6,839 bases of DNA from Planctomycetota bacterium. GTDB taxonomy: Bacteria; Planctomycetota; Phycisphaerae; FEN-1346. Under the pieces are notes generated by a model. The model saw only the letters and a list, made by a program, of their open reading frames with translations, was not told where the DNA came from and ran no database searches. The translations under genes were made by a program, and so were the position numbers. Location of the stretch: contig JAPLML010000503.1 of assembly GCA_026387055.1 (NCBI GenBank), positions 1 through 6,839 on the forward strand. Reading direction: 5' to 3'. This document shows, one piece after another, positions 4,827-6,839 of this stretch. Position 1 is the stretch's first letter. Every line of letters begins with the position of its first letter.

Positions 4827-5635
4827 GTGCCCCACCACCGATGCGCCTGGCCGAGCGCGTGGATGAGCACCAGGGCCGCCATGGCGATGGCCAGCATCAG
4901 CATCGAGACCGCCAGGGCCGGCTCGATGCGGCCGATTGAAAGCTCGAGATAGACGGTGGTTGGCATGACCTCGGTCTTCATCCGCACCGCCCCCGCGAAG
5001 ACCATCAGCGGGCCGAAGATGCCCACGGCCCGCGCCCAGGCCATGACGGCCCCGGCCGCCAGGCCGTTCCGCGCCATCGGCAGGGCCACCCACCGGAAGG
5101 CCCGGCCGTGCGTGCAGCCGAGCGTCAGGGCCAGGTCCTCCAGCCGCCGGTCCACGCCGTCGAACGCCGCCTTCGACGCCCGGATGGCGTACGACACCGA
5201 GACCAGGAACTGGCACAGCACGATGCCCTTCGGCGTGTAGACGAACTGGAGCCCCGGCACGCTCTCGATCCACTGGCCGATCGCCGTGCGGAAGAACACG
5301 AGCAGCGACACGCCGATCACGACCGGCGGCATCACGATCGGCAGCTCGATGATCGCGTCCACGACCACGCTCCCCGGAAAGCGGTACCGGCTCAGGGCGT
5401 ATCCCACCGGGATCGAGAAGCACACCACCAGCACCAGCGTGGCGGCCGTGGTGATGAGGCTGAGGCGGATCGCGGCGCGGACCTCCGGCGAGCCCAGGGC
5501 GTCGGCCATCGCCTGCGGGCTCGTGTAGAAGAGGTCGGCCGCAATGAGCACCAGCACCCCCGCCACGAACACGACCAGGAAGGCGATCGTGACGACCGAG
5601 ACCCAGTGCACGCGCGGGCCGGCGACGGGCGGCAT
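4823..5635 (-). CDS. Molybdate/tungstate/sulfate-type ABC importer permease (ModB-like)
   Basis: The 270-residue membrane protein has six predicted helices, at about 11-34, 55-82, 92-115, 135-152, 190-215 and 239-262. The conserved cytoplasmic EAA loop that docks the ATPase is seen at 163-186 (RRLEDLALTLGC to VALP, with Gly173 and Leu-Pro 185-186). The segment FPGSVVVDAIIELPIVMPPV followed by VIG is the strongly conserved ModB/CysT-type signature. ATG 5635-5633 follows the binding-protein stop by one base, and the TGA overlaps the ATPase start, so the three genes form one tightly coupled operon. The exact anion cannot be read from the sequence. Molybdate or tungstate is most likely, and sulfate is less so because there is only one permease gene in view. 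Confidence 0.92.
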   Translation of the reverse strand: MPPVAGPRVHWVSVVTIAFLVVFVAGVLVLIAADLFYTSPQAMADALGSPEVRAAIRLSLITTAATLVLVVCFSIPVGYALSRYRFPGSVVVDAIIELPIVMPPVVIGVSLLVFFRTAIGQWIESVPGLQFVYTPKGIVLCQFLVSVSYAIRASKAAFDGVDRRLEDLALTLGCTHGRAFRWVALPMARNGLAAGAVMAWARAVGIFGPLMVFAGAVRMKTEVMPTTVYLELSIGRIEPALAVSMLMLAIAMAALVLIHALGQAHRWWGT

Positions 5636-5636
5636 G

Positions 5637-6839
5637 TCAGGGCCCCCTCTCGGGCGGCTCGGTCCGGTAGTGATGCCGGCGGAAGATCGCGCGGCCCTCC
5701 TCGGCGCGCAGGAACTCGATGAACTCCCCGGCCAGCGGGCGGTCCTTGCAGGACTTGAGCACGCCCACCGTCACGTGCGAGAAGACGTTCTCGCCCGGCG
5801 GGATCGGCACCACGTCGGCGCTCGCGGCGTACTGAGCGGCGATGGCGTCCCAGACGATCGCGGCGTCGAGCTGCCCCGTCTGGACCTGGAGGCCCAGCTC
5901 GTTCACCGTGACCGACGCGAACGCGAGGTTCTTCTCGATGGCGGCCGCGTCGAGCTTGTTCTTGGCGATGATCTCCTCGGTCGCCCGCCCCACCTGGCAC
6001 GCCTTGGGGTTGCCGAGGCCCAGCCGCAGCCCCGGCCGCGCGAGGTCCGCCAGGCCGCGGATGCCCTTCGGGTTCCCTTTCTGGACGAGGATGACCGGCA
6101 CGAACCAGCACACGTCGGCCTGGGATTCGACCAGGCCCTCCTTCTCGGCCAGTTCCACGTACCAGCGGTCGCCGGGCATGAAGAGGTCGCCGGTCCGGGC
6201 GAGGCGCAGGCGCGAGATCAGCATGCCGCTGCCGCCGTAGTCGCTCTCGACCTTGGCGCCGGAGCGGGCGGCGAAGGCGCGGCCGATCTCCTCGAGCGCC
6301 GGCCGCAGGCCCGCGCCCGCGTAGACGTACAGGCTGCCCTTCGCAGCGGGGGAGGCGCCGGCGGCCGCGCCGGCGGGAACGAGACGCCTTTCGGCCGGAG
6401 GCGGGCCGAACCCCTGCTCCTGCCAGATCCTGGCGGCCTGCGGCGAGGCGATGAATTCGGCGAACGCCCTGGCGGCGGCTGGCTGTTTGCTGGATTTCAA
6501 TACGTCGATGGTTACGCGGATCGCGCCCATGTCCACGGGCCCGAACGTCGGGCTGGTGACGGCGTCGACCTTCGGCGTGGGGCGGTAGGCGGCCTCGATC
6601 GGCACGGCGTCGAGCTTCTCGCGCCTGAGGTAAATCACCGCGTTCCAGACGATGGCGGCGTCGGCGTGGCCGAGGACCACCGCGTTGGCGGCCTCGCCCC
6701 CCGCCCGCGTGCGCGTCACCTCGTTCTTCCGGACGGCATCCGCGAGGTCGTCCTTGCGGAACATCACGGCCACCACGTGACCGGCCATGCTGTACTGCTC
6801 GTCGGTGAGGATCACGCGCAGGCCCGGCCGGGCGAGGTC
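5637..6839 (-). CDS. Tandem-domain extracellular solute-binding protein of the oxyanion importer (5' partial)
   Basis: About 400 residues are visible; the start and signal peptide lie beyond the right edge. The visible part contains the C-terminal portion of one ModA-like domain (6839 to about 6400, ending ARAFAEFIASPQAARIWQEQ), an Ala/Pro-rich linker (about 6395-6336), and a complete second ModA-like domain (6335-5640). The second domain begins SLYVYAGAGLRPALEEIGRA and contains DYGGSGMLISRL, DLFMPGD, KGNPKGIRGLADLARPGLR and VQTGQLDAAIVWDA. The repeats correspond motif by motif: DLARPGLR recurs after 264 residues, and GHADAAIVWNA matches GQLDAAIVWDA. The protein should capture an anion outside the membrane and deliver it to the permease encoded one base downstream. 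Ligand residues cannot be assigned with certainty. A single-domain protein is the family norm, so the duplication is the odd feature. Confidence 0.92.
   Translation of the reverse strand, partial: DLARPGLRVILTDEQYSMAGHVVAVMFRKDDLADAVRKNEVTRTRAGGEAANAVVLGHADAAIVWNAVIYLRREKLDAVPIEAAYRPTPKVDAVTSPTFGPVDMGAIRVTIDVLKSSKQPAAARAFAEFIASPQAARIWQEQGFGPPPAERRLVPAGAAAGASPAAKGSLYVYAGAGLRPALEEIGRAFAARSGAKVESDYGGSGMLISRLRLARTGDLFMPGDRWYVELAEKEGLVESQADVCWFVPVILVQKGNPKGIRGLADLARPGLRLGLGNPKACQVGRATEEIIAKNKLDAAAIEKNLAFASVTVNELGLQVQTGQLDAAIVWDAIAAQYAASADVVPIPPGENVFSHVTVGVLKSCKDRPLAGEFIEFLRAEEGRAIFRRHHYRTEPPERGP

Noticed and set aside
4260..4952. Plus-strand open frame opposite the importer ATPase
   Set aside because: It is a shadow of a gene with complete Walker A, signature and Walker B motifs on the other strand.

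Overview
The window is strongly G+C-rich (by eye, not computed). Its gene content, and the start of a methyltransferase-like secreted protein at the left edge, fit an uncultured planctomycete-like bacterium. The taxonomic call is an inference from remembered family signatures, not from any marker gene.

Layout. (1) Positions 1-223, minus strand: N-terminal fragment of an exported protein whose first domain resembles the SAM-binding start of a class I methyltransferase. (2) 224-682: no convincing gene; it carries several palindromic repeats and a promoter-like TTCAAG-17-TATAAT just before the next gene. (3) 683-4045, plus strand: three genes that look like one envelope system. They are an uncharacterised exported protein with a C-terminal membrane anchor, a MacB/FtsX-type ABC permease, and a LolD/MacB-type ATPase. 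The gaps between them hold a 90-bp two-hairpin repeat (1849-1938) and a perfect 24-bp palindrome (3331-3354). (4) 4024-4128: an A+T-rich array of 7-bp units that folds into a long hairpin and lies between convergent genes. It supplies the stop codons of both. (5) 4107-6839, minus strand: a tightly packed oxyanion-type ABC importer operon (ModABC/WtpABC/TupABC-like). Its order is a binding protein with two tandem ligand-binding domains (5' end outside the window), a permease one base later, and an ATPase overlapping the permease stop by four bases.

How they work together. The rightward genes probably form a mechanotransmission or lipoprotein-export type ABC machine: the ATPase drives a four-helix permease with a large periplasmic domain, and the exported protein is its likely partner. 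The leftward genes import an anion, plausibly molybdate or tungstate, with two binding domains serving one permease.

The most notable points are the shared heptad terminator/stop element, the tandem-domain binding protein, the uncharacterised partner of the FtsX cassette, and at least three families of short palindromic repeats in a small space.
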